Of a stretch of DNA of 64,000 nt, positions 54,962 through 63,887 are shown in pieces. The stretch is from Dysgonomonas sp. UBA5412 (GTDB taxonomy: Bacteria > Bacteroidota > Bacteroidia > Bacteroidales > Dysgonomonadaceae), in NCBI GenBank assembly GCA_002409595.1, contig DHNQ01000001.1:24440-88439 (forward strand). The letters are read 5' to 3'. Below the pieces are notes generated by a model. It was not told where the DNA came from. It did no database searches and saw only the letters and a list, made by a program, of their open reading frames with translations. Within the stretch, counting starts at the first letter, position 1. Each line of letters starts with the position of its first letter. The position numbers and the translations under genes are program-made.

Positions 54962-56692
54962 ATGAAAACTAAGATTCTTCAACTTTCCATTATTTTGGCT
55001 ATTGCCGGAATATCATCTGTACAAGCCCAAAATACGTTGAATAAAGATCAGCAGCAACGCTATTTTGATATTAATAAAAATATAGAAATATTTAATTCTG
55101 TACTCCGCGAAACAGACATGTTTTACGTAGATAGCCTCGATGTAAATAAAGTAGTACGAAGCGGAATAGATAATATGTTGAATACTCTCGATCCTTATAC
55201 TACATATTTCAACAAGGATGATATGAAAGAATTCAACACTCAAATAACCGGTGAATATGCAGGTATTGGATCAAGCATTGTATTCAAAGACGGAAAGGTG
55301 GCTATATCTGAACCTTTCGAAGACAAACCGGCAGCAAAAGCAGGATTGAAAGCAGGTGATTACATTCTCGAAATAGACGGTAAGGATATGACTTCATGTC
55401 CCAAAGTAGAGGGAGAAGAATATGGTCGTACCCTTAGCAATTTTGTCAGTTCAACGCTGAAAGGTCAACCGGGAAGCACTATAATACTGAAGGTTGAACG
55501 CCCGGGCGAGAAAAAGCCATTAACAATAAAAGTTGAGCGCGAAAAAATAGTAATATCTCCTATACCGTATTATGGAATGGTTAGTCCAACAGTAGGTTAC
55601 ATGAATTTCGGACCTACCTTTACAGATAAAAGCGCCCAAGATGTAAAAAATGCTTTTCTCGATTTGAAAAAACAAGGGATGACCTCTTTTATATTCGACC
55701 TTCGTCAGAATGGAGGAGGGATAATGGAGGAAGCTGTTCAGATAGTTAATATGTTTGTACCAAAGGGTAAAGTTGTTTTATCGACTAAAGGTAAACTCAA
55801 ACAACTAGATAGAACATATCGTACGACGCTAGACCCGATCGACACCGAAATTCCGGTTGCAGTACTAATAGATAGAGGTTCTGCTTCTGCTGCCGAGATT
55901 GTAGCCGGAGCATTGCAAGATATGGATAGAGCTGTACTTGTCGGAGAGCGGACTTTTGGAAAAGGTCTGGTTCAAAATACACGCGAAATACCATATGGCG
56001 GAGGAGTAAAAGTGACGACTGCAAAATATTACATACCGAGTGGAAGATGTATACAAGCAATAGACTATTCGCACCGAAATCCGGATGGCAGTGTAGGTCG
56101 GATTCCTGATAGCCTTACGACTGTTTTCAAAACAGAGATTGGCAGAGAGGTAAGAGATGGTGGAGGTGTGTCGCCCGACATAAAGATTGAAGAAGAAAAG
56201 GCTCCTACCATTACATATTATTTGGCTAATCAGTTTATTGTATTTGATTGGGTTACAGATTGGACTTTAAAACATAAAAAAATAGGTGCGCCTGACGAAT
56301 TTACAATCAGTGATGAAGATTACGAAGACTTCAAAAAATTTGTAAAATCTAAAGACTTTCAATACGACCGCATGAGTGAAAAATCTATGACTTCACTTAA
56401 GGAAGTTATGGAATTTGAGGGTTATATGAAATATGCCGAAGAACAGTTTAAAGCATTGGAATCTATGCTTGTTCCTAATTTAGATCGTGACTTGGAGACA
56501 TTTAAAACTGATATTATGAAGCAGATTAATAGTGAGATAATACGTCGCTATTATTATCAGAAAGGCGGATACATATATAGTCTAAAAAATGACACAGATC
56601 TGGACAAGGCAATAGAATTGCTTAACGATAAAGAATTATATAAACAAACCTTATCTCTTCCGACTAACAAGATAGAAGTAGTAGTAGATTAG
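54962..56692 (+). CDS. C-terminal processing protease, S41 family with PDZ domain
   Basis: 576 residues. The signal peptide is MKTKILQLSIILAIAGISSVQA. Then comes an N-terminal helical region, a PDZ domain (about 90-180, EYAGIGSSIVFKDGKVAISEP) and the S41 catalytic domain. The Ser-Lys dyad is Ser309 in DRGSASAAEIVAGALQ and Lys334 in TFGKG, with the same 25-residue spacing as E. coli Prc. The C-terminal 180 residues are helical and extend past the core. It is periplasmic, trimming proteins from the C-terminus. Monocistronic; a hairpin terminator follows. Confidence 0.93.
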   Translation: MKTKILQLSIILAIAGISSVQAQNTLNKDQQQRYFDINKNIEIFNSVLRETDMFYVDSLDVNKVVRSGIDNMLNTLDPYTTYFNKDDMKEFNTQITGEYAGIGSSIVFKDGKVAISEPFEDKPAAKAGLKAGDYILEIDGKDMTSCPKVEGEEYGRTLSNFVSSTLKGQPGSTIILKVERPGEKKPLTIKVEREKIVISPIPYYGMVSPTVGYMNFGPTFTDKSAQDVKNAFLDLKKQGMTSFIFDLRQNGGGIMEEAVQIVNMFVPKGKVVLSTKGKLKQLDRTYRTTLDPIDTEIPVAVLIDRGSASAAEIVAGALQDMDRAVLVGERTFGKGLVQNTREIPYGGGVKVTTAKYYIPSGRCIQAIDYSHRNPDGSVGRIPDSLTTVFKTEIGREVRDGGGVSPDIKIEEEKAPTITYYLANQFIVFDWVTDWTLKHKKIGAPDEFTISDEDYEDFKKFVKSKDFQYDRMSEKSMTSLKEVMEFEGYMKYAEEQFKALESMLVPNLDRDLETFKTDIMKQINSEIIRRYYYQKGGYIYSLKNDTDLDKAIELLNDKELYKQTLSLPTNKIEVVVD

Positions 56693-56715
56693 GGAAGTAC
56701 AACCTAATAGAAGAA

Positions 56716-56744
56716 AAAGCATTTGTATATTATACAGATGCTTT
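56716..56744 (+). terminator. Likely terminator after the CtpA-type protease
   Basis: 12-bp stem (56716-56727 / 56733-56744) with one wobble and a 5-base loop, preceded by an A run; the trailing tract is T-rich but interrupted (ACTATTTTAT). Confidence 0.65.
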
Positions 56745-56846
56745 ACTATTTTATATACTCATAATTGCTATTACATATAATAGACTTCAAATTAAATTGT
56801 TATTAATATTTTTACAATCTATACAAAAGGGTTCGACTAAAAATAT

Positions 56847-56854
56847 TATCTTTG
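56847..56854 (+). promoter_or_regulatory. -7 element upstream of the DUF4290 gene
   Basis: TATCTTTG followed by CAA fits TAnnTTTG. It lies 103 bases before the start codon, so the leader would be about 95 bases. No -33 TTTG at the right spacing. Confidence 0.45.
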
Positions 56855-56956
56855 CAATTCTGCTGGGGCTAAAACAGTTAAACCAAACTAACCACAAGAT
56901 ACTAATTTTAGCTAACCATCAAATTTTAGAACAGATTCATAACTGGAAACTTAGAA

Positions 56957-57556
56957 ATGGAATATAATACTCAATTAAAAAAATTAGCTCTTCCTGAGTA
57001 TGGAAGAAACATACAAAATATGGTCGACTATTGCCTTACAATACCCGACCGAAATGAACGCAAACGCTGTGCAAATACAATCATAAATATAATGGGAAAT
57101 TTATTTCCACATTTGCGCGACGTGAACGATTTTAAACATATCTTATGGGATCATTTGGCTATTATGGCTGATTTTAAACTAGATATAGATTATCCATACG
57201 AGATCATAAGAAAGGAAGACCTATACTCTAAACCGAGCAAAATAGAATATAGCCGTCCCGATATGCAGTATCGCCACTATGGTAAGACGTTGGAAAAGAT
57301 GGTAAAAATGGCTACAGAAATAGAAGATCCGAAAGAAAAGGAACAATTCGTTTTACTGGTAGCGACACATATGAAGAAATCGTATATACAATGGAATAAA
57401 GATGTAGATGACCAAAAAATATTTTCCGATTTATACGACCTATCAAATAAGCAATTAGACATACGCAATTCAAACATCAAACTTCCTGAAATGAAAGATC
57501 TGGGGCAACGTAATAATAATAACTCAGGGAAGAAAAATCAACAGAAGAAAAAGTAA
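56957..57556 (+). CDS. DUF4290 domain protein
   Basis: 199 residues. The start MEYNTQLKKLALPEYGRNIQNM and NIMGNLFPHLRDVNDFKHILWDHLAIMADF match the Bacteroidota-specific DUF4290 family. It is cytosolic and helical with a basic low-complexity end (NNNNSGKKNQQKKK). rimM follows 28 bases on. Conservation next to rimM suggests a translation- or ribosome-related role, but that is inference only. No characterised member is known to me. Confidence 0.85.
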   Translation: MEYNTQLKKLALPEYGRNIQNMVDYCLTIPDRNERKRCANTIINIMGNLFPHLRDVNDFKHILWDHLAIMADFKLDIDYPYEIIRKEDLYSKPSKIEYSRPDMQYRHYGKTLEKMVKMATEIEDPKEKEQFVLLVATHMKKSYIQWNKDVDDQKIFSDLYDLSNKQLDIRNSNIKLPEMKDLGQRNNNNSGKKNQQKKK

Positions 57557-57584
57557 TGTAAAAATAGTCGTTTATATACCTTAA

Positions 57585-58103
57585 ATGATAAAAGAATCTG
57601 AAGTATTCAAAATTGGAAAACTAACAAGACCTCACGGCATAAAAGGAGAGGTGAATTTCGCCTTCGAGAATGATATATTCGATCGTGTAGAGTGTCCATA
57701 CCTCATCTGCAAAGTAAATGGCATATTCGTACCTTTCTTTATCGAAGAGTCCCGATTCAAAGGGAAAGACACTGCACTAATAACCTTCGAAGATATTGAT
57801 TCTGAAGAAAAAGCAATTCGAATGTCAGGACTAGAAGTATATTTTCCTCGCAAATACTATGAAGAAGAGAATGATGACGATATAGAATATTCATGGAATT
57901 TCTTTATCGAATTTACTGTACAAGATAAACATGCCGGACTATTGGGTACAATAACTGCCATAGATGACAAAACGATAAATACACTTTTCCTAATTCAAAA
58001 TGGAGATAACGAACATATCATACCTGCAACGGAAGATTTTATAGAAAAAATAGATGCTAAGAAAAAAATATTGTATCTCAATCTGCCAGAAGGCTTGATA
58101 TAA
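57585..58103 (+). CDS. rimM: 16S rRNA processing / 30S assembly factor RimM
   Basis: 172 residues. The N-terminal RimM barrel starts with KIGKLTRPHGIKGEVNFAFEN, and the C-terminal PRC-like barrel has LGTITAIDDKTINTLFLIQN and the ending IPATEDFIEKID...NLPEGLI. RimM binds S19 in the maturing 30S head. Often beside rplS/trmD in other bacteria, here it follows DUF4290 instead. Slightly divergent but whole. Confidence 0.92.
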   Translation: MIKESEVFKIGKLTRPHGIKGEVNFAFENDIFDRVECPYLICKVNGIFVPFFIEESRFKGKDTALITFEDIDSEEKAIRMSGLEVYFPRKYYEEENDDDIEYSWNFFIEFTVQDKHAGLLGTITAIDDKTINTLFLIQNGDNEHIIPATEDFIEKIDAKKKILYLNLPEGLI

Positions 58104-58215
58104 GAAAAGAATAATCAACTTATTACCCATTATCATTTTTCCAATCTTTTTAGTCATTACACGTCATTTTACTTTAAAATAAAATTATAACTTTGTCTTT
58201 CTAGGTATATTTTAA

Positions 58216-59289
58216 ATGAAAAGACGCATAGTTGTAAAAATAGGAAGTCAAATACTGACACGAAAGGACGGAACGTTAGACGTAACCCGTATGTCTGCAC
58301 TTGTGGATCAGATAGCCGAGTTGCACAAGAGTGGAATAGAGGTAGTGCTGGTATCTTCGGGAGCCGTAGCATCCGGCAAATCAGAGATCAAGACAAAAGG
58401 GAAGCTCGACACCATATCGGCTCGTCAATTATATTCATCCATAGGACAGGTTAAACTCATAAATCGGTATTCTGATCTGTTCAGACAACACAGTATTGTC
58501 TGCGGACAAATACTTGCCACTAAAGAGGACTTTGCTACACGCCGCCATTATCTCAATCAGCGCAACTGCATGAATGTGATGCTCGAAAATAAAGTTATAC
58601 CTATTGTAAACGAAAATGATGCTATATCGGTCAACGAACTCATGTTTACCGACAATGATGAACTTTCGGGACTTGTGGCAGCCATGTTAAGCTGCAAAAA
58701 GTTGATCATATTAAGTAATATTGATGGTATATATAATGGTAATCCATCAGATCCTCAGTCTTTTGTATTTAGAGAAATACACGCAGCCGATGACATTGAA
58801 AGTTGTATTCAATCATCAAAATCGGCTACCGGCAGAGGCGGTATGACTACAAAGTATAACATCGCGCGCAAAGCTGCCGAAGAAGGTATTGAAGTAATTA
58901 TAGCAAACGGTAGAAAAGAAAATATATTGGTAGACCTGATCAATGGAAGAGATGTTGTAGCCACTCATTTTGTCCCATCTGAAAAGGGTGTTACAAGTGT
59001 AAAAAAATGGATTGCACATTCTGAAGACTTTACTAAAGGTGAAATCTATGTTAACGAAGGTGCAAGAGACGCTCTTTTGGGCGACAGGGCAGTAAGTCTT
59101 TTACCCGTAGGGGTGACTAAGATAGCAGGCAAATTTGAAATTGATGATATTGTACGCATTATTGATGAAGAAGGACAGTTAATCGGTATTGGGCGTACAT
59201 CTTACAACAGCGAAAAAGCAAAAGAAATAATAGGAAAGAATAACAAAAAAGCAATTATTCATTACGATTATTTATATATTGAAAAATAA
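58216..59289 (+). CDS. proB: Glutamate 5-kinase
   Basis: 357 residues, start MKRRIVVKIGSQILT. The amino-acid kinase domain has VVLVSSGAVASGK, RNCMNVMLENKVIPIVNENDAIS, FTDNDELSGLVAAMLSCKKLIILSNIDGIY and GRGGMTTKYNIARKAAEEG. The C-terminal PUA domain (about 270-357) includes GARDALLGDRAVSLLPVGVTKI. It catalyses the first step of proline synthesis and is usually feedback-inhibited by proline. proA starts 3 bases after its stop codon. Confidence 0.96.
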   Translation: MKRRIVVKIGSQILTRKDGTLDVTRMSALVDQIAELHKSGIEVVLVSSGAVASGKSEIKTKGKLDTISARQLYSSIGQVKLINRYSDLFRQHSIVCGQILATKEDFATRRHYLNQRNCMNVMLENKVIPIVNENDAISVNELMFTDNDELSGLVAAMLSCKKLIILSNIDGIYNGNPSDPQSFVFREIHAADDIESCIQSSKSATGRGGMTTKYNIARKAAEEGIEVIIANGRKENILVDLINGRDVVATHFVPSEKGVTSVKKWIAHSEDFTKGEIYVNEGARDALLGDRAVSLLPVGVTKIAGKFEIDDIVRIIDEEGQLIGIGRTSYNSEKAKEIIGKNNKKAIIHYDYLYIEK

Positions 59290-59292
59290 AAA

Positions 59293-60543
59293 ATGGACGA
59301 TTATCACCAGAGCACGTTCCAGTTGGTAGCAGAAGTGAGTAAAAATCTCAACCTACTGGAAGAAAAAGAAATTAATGCAATACTGGAAGCTATTGCAGCA
59401 GAAACCGAGTCGAAAATGTATTATATCCTTGCCGAAAACCAAAAGGATTTGCAACGGATGGATATAAAGAATCCAAAATATGACCGTTTGTTGTTGAATG
59501 AACAACGGATAATGGATATCGTTAAAGATATCCGAAATGTGGCAACACTCCCCTCCCCGACCAACAAAACCATTATGCAAAAGACATTGCAAAATGGACT
59601 TAATATATCAAAAGTAACTGTTCCTTTCGGCGTTATAGGTATAATATATGAAGCGCGTCCGAATGTGAGCTTCGATGTATTTTCCCTTTGTTTCAAATCA
59701 GGAAATGCCTGTATTCTGAAAGGGGGGTCCGATGCTCGCTTTTCCAACGAAGCCATCGTTGAGATCATAAGAGAAGTATTGGATAACAATGGAATAAATC
59801 CCAATGTATGCACTCTTCTGCCTAATGACAGAGAGGCGACCGAAGAACTCTTGAAAGCCAGAGAATATGTAGATCTTATAATACCTCGCGGAGGCAGAGA
59901 TCTTATAAACTTTGTAAGAGAAAACTCCCGTATTCCTGTTATAGAAACCGGAGCCGGAGTATGTCATACATACTTTCATAAAGACGGAGACTTAAAGAAA
60001 GGTAAAGATATTATAGTAAATGCCAAAACCCGAAAAGTAAGCGTCTGCAATTCGCTCGACTGCTTGGTTATAGACAAAGACCGCTTGGATGAACTACATT
60101 ATATATGCGAAGAGCTAGCTAAAAAGGATGTAATAATATATGCAGACAAATATGCTCACGATGCACTGTTCGAATATTATCCTTTCGACCTATTAAAAAG
60201 AGCGGAGGACGATAGTTTCGGCACAGAGTTTCTTGACTATAAGATGTCTATAAAAACCGTATCGGGAATAGATGAAGCCATACAGCATATATCGATATAT
60301 AGTTCTAAACATAGTGAAGCTATAATAAGTGAAGACGAGGATGCAATCAAATTGTTTGAAAAAATGATTGATGCTGCCTGCATATATGCCAATGCATCCA
60401 CGGCATTTACCGATGGAGCGCAATTTGGACTAGGTGCAGAAATAGGTATCAGTACTCAAAAAATGCATGCTCGCGGTCCGATGGCTTTAGAAGAATTATG
60501 TACATATAAATGGATTATAGGAGGTAACGGACAAATCAGGTAA
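59293..60543 (+). CDS. proA: Glutamate-5-semialdehyde dehydrogenase (gamma-glutamyl phosphate reductase)
   Basis: 416 residues. Motifs: VPFGVIGIIYEARPNVSFDVFSLCFKSGNACILKGG, LIIPRGGRDLINFV, the catalytic Cys in RKVSVCNSLDCL and FTDGAQFGLGAEIGISTQKMHARGPMALEEL. It reduces glutamyl phosphate made by ProB, with NADPH. Three bases from proB and sharing one base with the following small gene (TAATG), so translation of the run is coupled. Confidence 0.96.
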   Translation: MDDYHQSTFQLVAEVSKNLNLLEEKEINAILEAIAAETESKMYYILAENQKDLQRMDIKNPKYDRLLLNEQRIMDIVKDIRNVATLPSPTNKTIMQKTLQNGLNISKVTVPFGVIGIIYEARPNVSFDVFSLCFKSGNACILKGGSDARFSNEAIVEIIREVLDNNGINPNVCTLLPNDREATEELLKAREYVDLIIPRGGRDLINFVRENSRIPVIETGAGVCHTYFHKDGDLKKGKDIIVNAKTRKVSVCNSLDCLVIDKDRLDELHYICEELAKKDVIIYADKYAHDALFEYYPFDLLKRAEDDSFGTEFLDYKMSIKTVSGIDEAIQHISIYSSKHSEAIISEDEDAIKLFEKMIDAACIYANASTAFTDGAQFGLGAEIGISTQKMHARGPMALEELCTYKWIIGGNGQIR

Positions 60544-60728
60544 TGAGAAAAAAGAAAAAGAAGGTGGTAATGAAAATTACTGTCGAAGATTATGTAAAGG
60601 CAATAAAAAAAGCTGACAGAGAAAATGAATTAGCTCAGTCTGCCGGATGGAAAAGGGTTACCAATATTCACAAAAGCAAAAAAACATATAATAGAAAGAC
60701 TCAGAAGAAGAACTTCACCGAAGAATAA
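60543..60728 (+). CDS. Small basic protein, function unknown
   Basis: 61 residues, start ATG sharing a base with the proA stop and its own stop sharing a base with the next start. The composition is strongly basic (MRKKKKKVVMKITVEDYVKAIKKADREN), with a short amphipathic helix and a Lys-rich end. There is no signal peptide or Cys. The tight coupling on both sides is the main reason to believe it is a gene. I do not recognise the family; RNA or ribosome binding would fit its charge but is speculation. Confidence 0.7.
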   Translation: MRKKKKKVVMKITVEDYVKAIKKADRENELAQSAGWKRVTNIHKSKKTYNRKTQKKNFTEE

Positions 60729-61639
60729 TGGAACGTAACATTTGGCTCGATTATTTCAAAATCATTCTTAGCATATTGGTTGTAACTATACATATGCAAC
60801 CTTTATTTGGCAACTATGATTTCGGAGGTTGGGCTATTTCCAATGGTGTTGCACGTATTGCTGTACCTTCTTTCTATATTATCAACGGTTATTTTATCGC
60901 TTCGAAAATAGGAGATAATGCAGCAATAAAAAGGTATTTGCTGCATATTTTCATTATATATATTACATGGTCAATTATTTATATCCCTACTTATATTGGA
61001 GATATTGAGCTTCGCAGCTTAGTAACATTCTTTTTCTTCGGCTATTATCATCTCTGGTTCTTACCGGGTCTCATACTGGGTATTGTCATACTTGCAATAG
61101 TTTGTAAATATATAAAAAGAGAGAATACTGTTTTAGGAATAAGCTTTTTTCCTTTCGTAGCAGGATACATACTAGAATATAGTCAACTACTTCCATATAG
61201 AATATTTTATTGCAATGGTATATTCTTTAGTTTTCCATTCTTGGCTATAGGATACTATATTAGAAAAAAGAATATGGTGCAAGAAGTAAAGAAAGATGTA
61301 TATATTCATAGCCTTATCGTTATCAGTCTGTTATCGCTATTAATAGAATCATATTGTAGTATGCAACGAGATGTAGTTCAAAACTTCTATCTTTCCTTAT
61401 ATATACTATGTCCGGCCATCATTTTATGTATATTAAAACGCCCTAAGAAGATAGGTCAAAAGTATGGCATCAGCAATATATCGGCAGGGATTTATTATAT
61501 ACATATACTAGTTATAACAGAAATAATACCATTGAATGATTCTTACAACATATACAGATTGCCTTTGGTAGTGATACTTTCCGTACTATTATCTATCTTT
61601 ATAATCAGAATAAACAAACGCATTAAAATATTTTTATAA
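60728..61639 (+). CDS. Membrane acyltransferase, acyltransferase-3 family
   Basis: 303 residues with nine or ten membrane helices. The N-terminal signature RNIWLDYFKIILSILVVTIHM carries the catalytic-His position (VTIHMQP), and the second conserved region is FFFFGYYHLWFLPGLI. Such enzymes O-acetylate or otherwise acylate envelope glycans. It overlaps the small basic gene and argF' by one base each, an odd place for an envelope enzyme within an arginine/proline operon. Confidence 0.82.
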   Translation: MERNIWLDYFKIILSILVVTIHMQPLFGNYDFGGWAISNGVARIAVPSFYIINGYFIASKIGDNAAIKRYLLHIFIIYITWSIIYIPTYIGDIELRSLVTFFFFGYYHLWFLPGLILGIVILAIVCKYIKRENTVLGISFFPFVAGYILEYSQLLPYRIFYCNGIFFSFPFLAIGYYIRKKNMVQEVKKDVYIHSLIVISLLSLLIESYCSMQRDVVQNFYLSLYILCPAIILCILKRPKKIGQKYGISNISAGIYYIHILVITEIIPLNDSYNIYRLPLVVILSVLLSIFIIRINKRIKIFL

Positions 61640-62592
61640 TGAAAACTTATACTAATGTCAAAGATCTCGGAAATCTGAATGATGCCATAAAAGAAGCTTT
61701 GGAAATCAAAAAAAATCGCTTCGGGTACAAACATCTGGGAGAAAATAAAACCTTATTGATGGTATTCTTCAATTCCAGCCTACGGACTCGCCTAAGCACA
61801 CAAAAAGCGGGAATGAACTTAGGCATGAACACAATGGTATTAGACATTAATCAAGGTGCATGGAAACTCGAAACCGAGCGTGGAGTGATAATGGACGGTG
61901 ATAAATCGGAACATATACTTGAAGCAATTCCGGTTATGGGAAGTTATTGCGATATTATAGGTGTGCGTGCTTTTGCCCAGTTTGAAAATAAAGAAGACGA
62001 TTATCAGGAAAAGATACTCAATCAATTTATAAAATATTCGGGACGTCCGGTATTTAGCATGGAAGCTGCTACGGGACACCCTCTACAAGCTTTTGCCGAT
62101 CTGATCACAATTGAGGAATACAAAAAAACAGCTCGTCCGAAAGTTGTACTGACATGGGCTCCACACCCTAAAGCATTGCCACAAGCCGTTCCTAATTCTT
62201 TTGCTGACTTTATGAACGAGGCTGATGTTGATTTCGTTATCACTCATCCTCATGGCTATGAGTTAGATCCAAAATTCGTGAGAGGAGCAAAAGTAGAATA
62301 TGATCAAGACAAGGCTCTTGCCGGTGCAGACTTTGTATATGCCAAAAACTGGGCTGCTTATACCGACCCCAATTATGGACAGATAATAAGTAAAGATATG
62401 TCGTGGACTGTAACTACCGAAAAGATGGCTTTAACGAATAATGCTTACTTTATGCACTGTTTGCCCGTACGTCGTAATATGATAGTGAGTGACGATGTAA
62501 TAGAAAGCCCACAATCAATAGTAATACAAGAGGCTGCTAATCGGGAAATATCAGCTCAGACTGTTATAAAAAGAATGTTGGAAGGTTTGTAA
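61639..62592 (+). CDS. argF': N-succinylornithine (or N-acetylornithine) carbamoyltransferase
   Basis: 317 residues, matching the Bacteroides succinylornithine type. The carbamoyl-phosphate loop is SSLRTR (46-51), and HCLP is MHCLPVRRN. The segment GDKSEHILEAIPVMGSYCD contains Ser90 where acetylornithine enzymes have the specificity Glu and the B. fragilis enzyme has Pro; a non-Glu residue favours succinylornithine. The motif MEAATGHPLQAFADL is the substrate-binding DGNNLQ equivalent. It serves the arginine pathway used by Bacteroidetes. Last gene of the proB run, ending at a perfect terminator. Confidence 0.93.
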   Translation: MKTYTNVKDLGNLNDAIKEALEIKKNRFGYKHLGENKTLLMVFFNSSLRTRLSTQKAGMNLGMNTMVLDINQGAWKLETERGVIMDGDKSEHILEAIPVMGSYCDIIGVRAFAQFENKEDDYQEKILNQFIKYSGRPVFSMEAATGHPLQAFADLITIEEYKKTARPKVVLTWAPHPKALPQAVPNSFADFMNEADVDFVITHPHGYELDPKFVRGAKVEYDQDKALAGADFVYAKNWAAYTDPNYGQIISKDMSWTVTTEKMALTNNAYFMHCLPVRRNMIVSDDVIESPQSIVIQEAANREISAQTVIKRMLEGL

Positions 62593-62604
62593 AACAAATG
62601 ATAA

Positions 62605-62636
62605 AAAAACACCATATATTAATATATGGTGTTTTT
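62605..62636. terminator. Perfect bidirectional terminator between argF' and the right-end lipoprotein gene
   Basis: Arms 62605-62620 and 62621-62636 are exact reverse complements (16 bp, TTAA turn at the centre) with A/T runs at both ends. It ends just 9 bases short of the convergent lipoprotein gene. Confidence 0.9.
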
Positions 62637-62645
62637 CATAGTAGT

Positions 62646-63887
62646 TTATCTTGAGATTGTCTTTTGTGCTACAATTGTACCTTTAGAAACATCAACTACT
62701 TTTATGTAAGTATCTCCAACGATTACTCCATCCCATTTTCCTGTTAAATAAAATATTTTCCCAGAATTTAGACCCCTAATTTTAGCTATATATGTTACAC
62801 TAGTATCATATTCAGAAGATACTGTCTCTATCTTTACTGTCTGCCATGGCTGTTGAACAAAACTAATTTTTTCACTAATTTCAATAGTCTTTTTTTCTTG
62901 AACACCTTCTTGATAAGTATATGAATTTTCTTTCGTAACCTCAGTAGCCAGAGAAACATCTAACCCCCCAGCCGATTTTATAAGCTTAGGTATTCCTAAT
63001 TTAGAATTAACCGTAATTTTTTTTGTGACCTTAACACCTGTTGTTGAAGAAAAAGAAGAAGTAGTCTCTGTCGTCTGTTTGATACTATACTCTCTATTTG
63101 TTACCCCATTTTTATTATTTTCGAGAGTTGTACTCCAAACTTTAGGTACATTTCTAATCCGATCGAAACCATTAGCAATTTTAAAAGAAAACTCTATAAC
63201 TTCAAATTCTTCACACGGAATTATTTGCCATGTCTGTCTTGATTGATTGCTTTCTTTTGAGTAAATTAAATCTCCATTATAAGCACTCTTTGATGTTAAA
63301 TATCCAGAAAATTCAGCTCTTGGACTAGATGTACCTGAAGAACTACTAGAACGATATGCATCATATTTCCGAATCTTAAATAAATTAGTTTCAGGTATAA
63401 ATTCTAAATCAAAAGGAACTCCGCTACCGTATGTGCCATCTCTTAATAGAGTAGCACTCAATGTTGGTTTACTTGAAAAGCTTGCAATATACATTCCTTT
63501 TGAAACATTTTTTATTTCGTAATTGTATCCTAAAGGATAATAAGAAGCTACTTGCTTAATAAAAAGCCATTGTTGCCCATTATCAGTTAACTTATCTAGC
63601 CTTAAATCATGCCATTGGGGACCACCTCGTCCTCCACTTTTGTCTATGTATAACTTCGGATTAAAAGACAAGTAAGATATATCATTTGAAGATTGACCAA
63701 CTTTTCTGATATAGAATGGTTCTGTTAGAAATTGATCAATATTATTCATTTCATTTGTAGATAGAGATTTAAAACCACTATTAGAGGTTTTATCAATGTC
63801 ACCAGACATGATTAGATCTTTTTCCTCTTGACAAGAAGAAAAAGAAAATATCAAGAAAATAAGAAAACACCAATTAATTTTTTTCAT
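62646..63887 (-). CDS. Lipoprotein with beta-trefoil-like and aerolysin/ETX-like pore-forming regions
   Basis: 413 residues. The lipoprotein signal peptide is MKKINWCFLIFLIFSFSSC with acylated Cys19. Residues about 50-225 have ricin-type trefoil spacing, with repeated Q-W and aromatic turns (QQWLFIK, RQTWQIIP). Residues about 226-413 are Ser/Thr/Lys/Val-rich with alternating polar-hydrophobic runs, notably TTETTSSFSSTTGVKVTKK (273-291) and SLATEVTKENSYTYQEG (312-328), the pattern of the membrane-inserting hairpin of aerolysin/ETX-MTX2 toxins. No motif is diagnostic, so the fold is inferred from pattern. It stands alone, convergent with argF'. Confidence 0.6.
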   Translation of the reverse strand: MKKINWCFLIFLIFSFSSCQEEKDLIMSGDIDKTSNSGFKSLSTNEMNNIDQFLTEPFYIRKVGQSSNDISYLSFNPKLYIDKSGGRGGPQWHDLRLDKLTDNGQQWLFIKQVASYYPLGYNYEIKNVSKGMYIASFSSKPTLSATLLRDGTYGSGVPFDLEFIPETNLFKIRKYDAYRSSSSSGTSSPRAEFSGYLTSKSAYNGDLIYSKESNQSRQTWQIIPCEEFEVIEFSFKIANGFDRIRNVPKVWSTTLENNKNGVTNREYSIKQTTETTSSFSSTTGVKVTKKITVNSKLGIPKLIKSAGGLDVSLATEVTKENSYTYQEGVQEKKTIEISEKISFVQQPWQTVKIETVSSEYDTSVTYIAKIRGLNSGKIFYLTGKWDGVIVGDTYIKVVDVSKGTIVAQKTISR

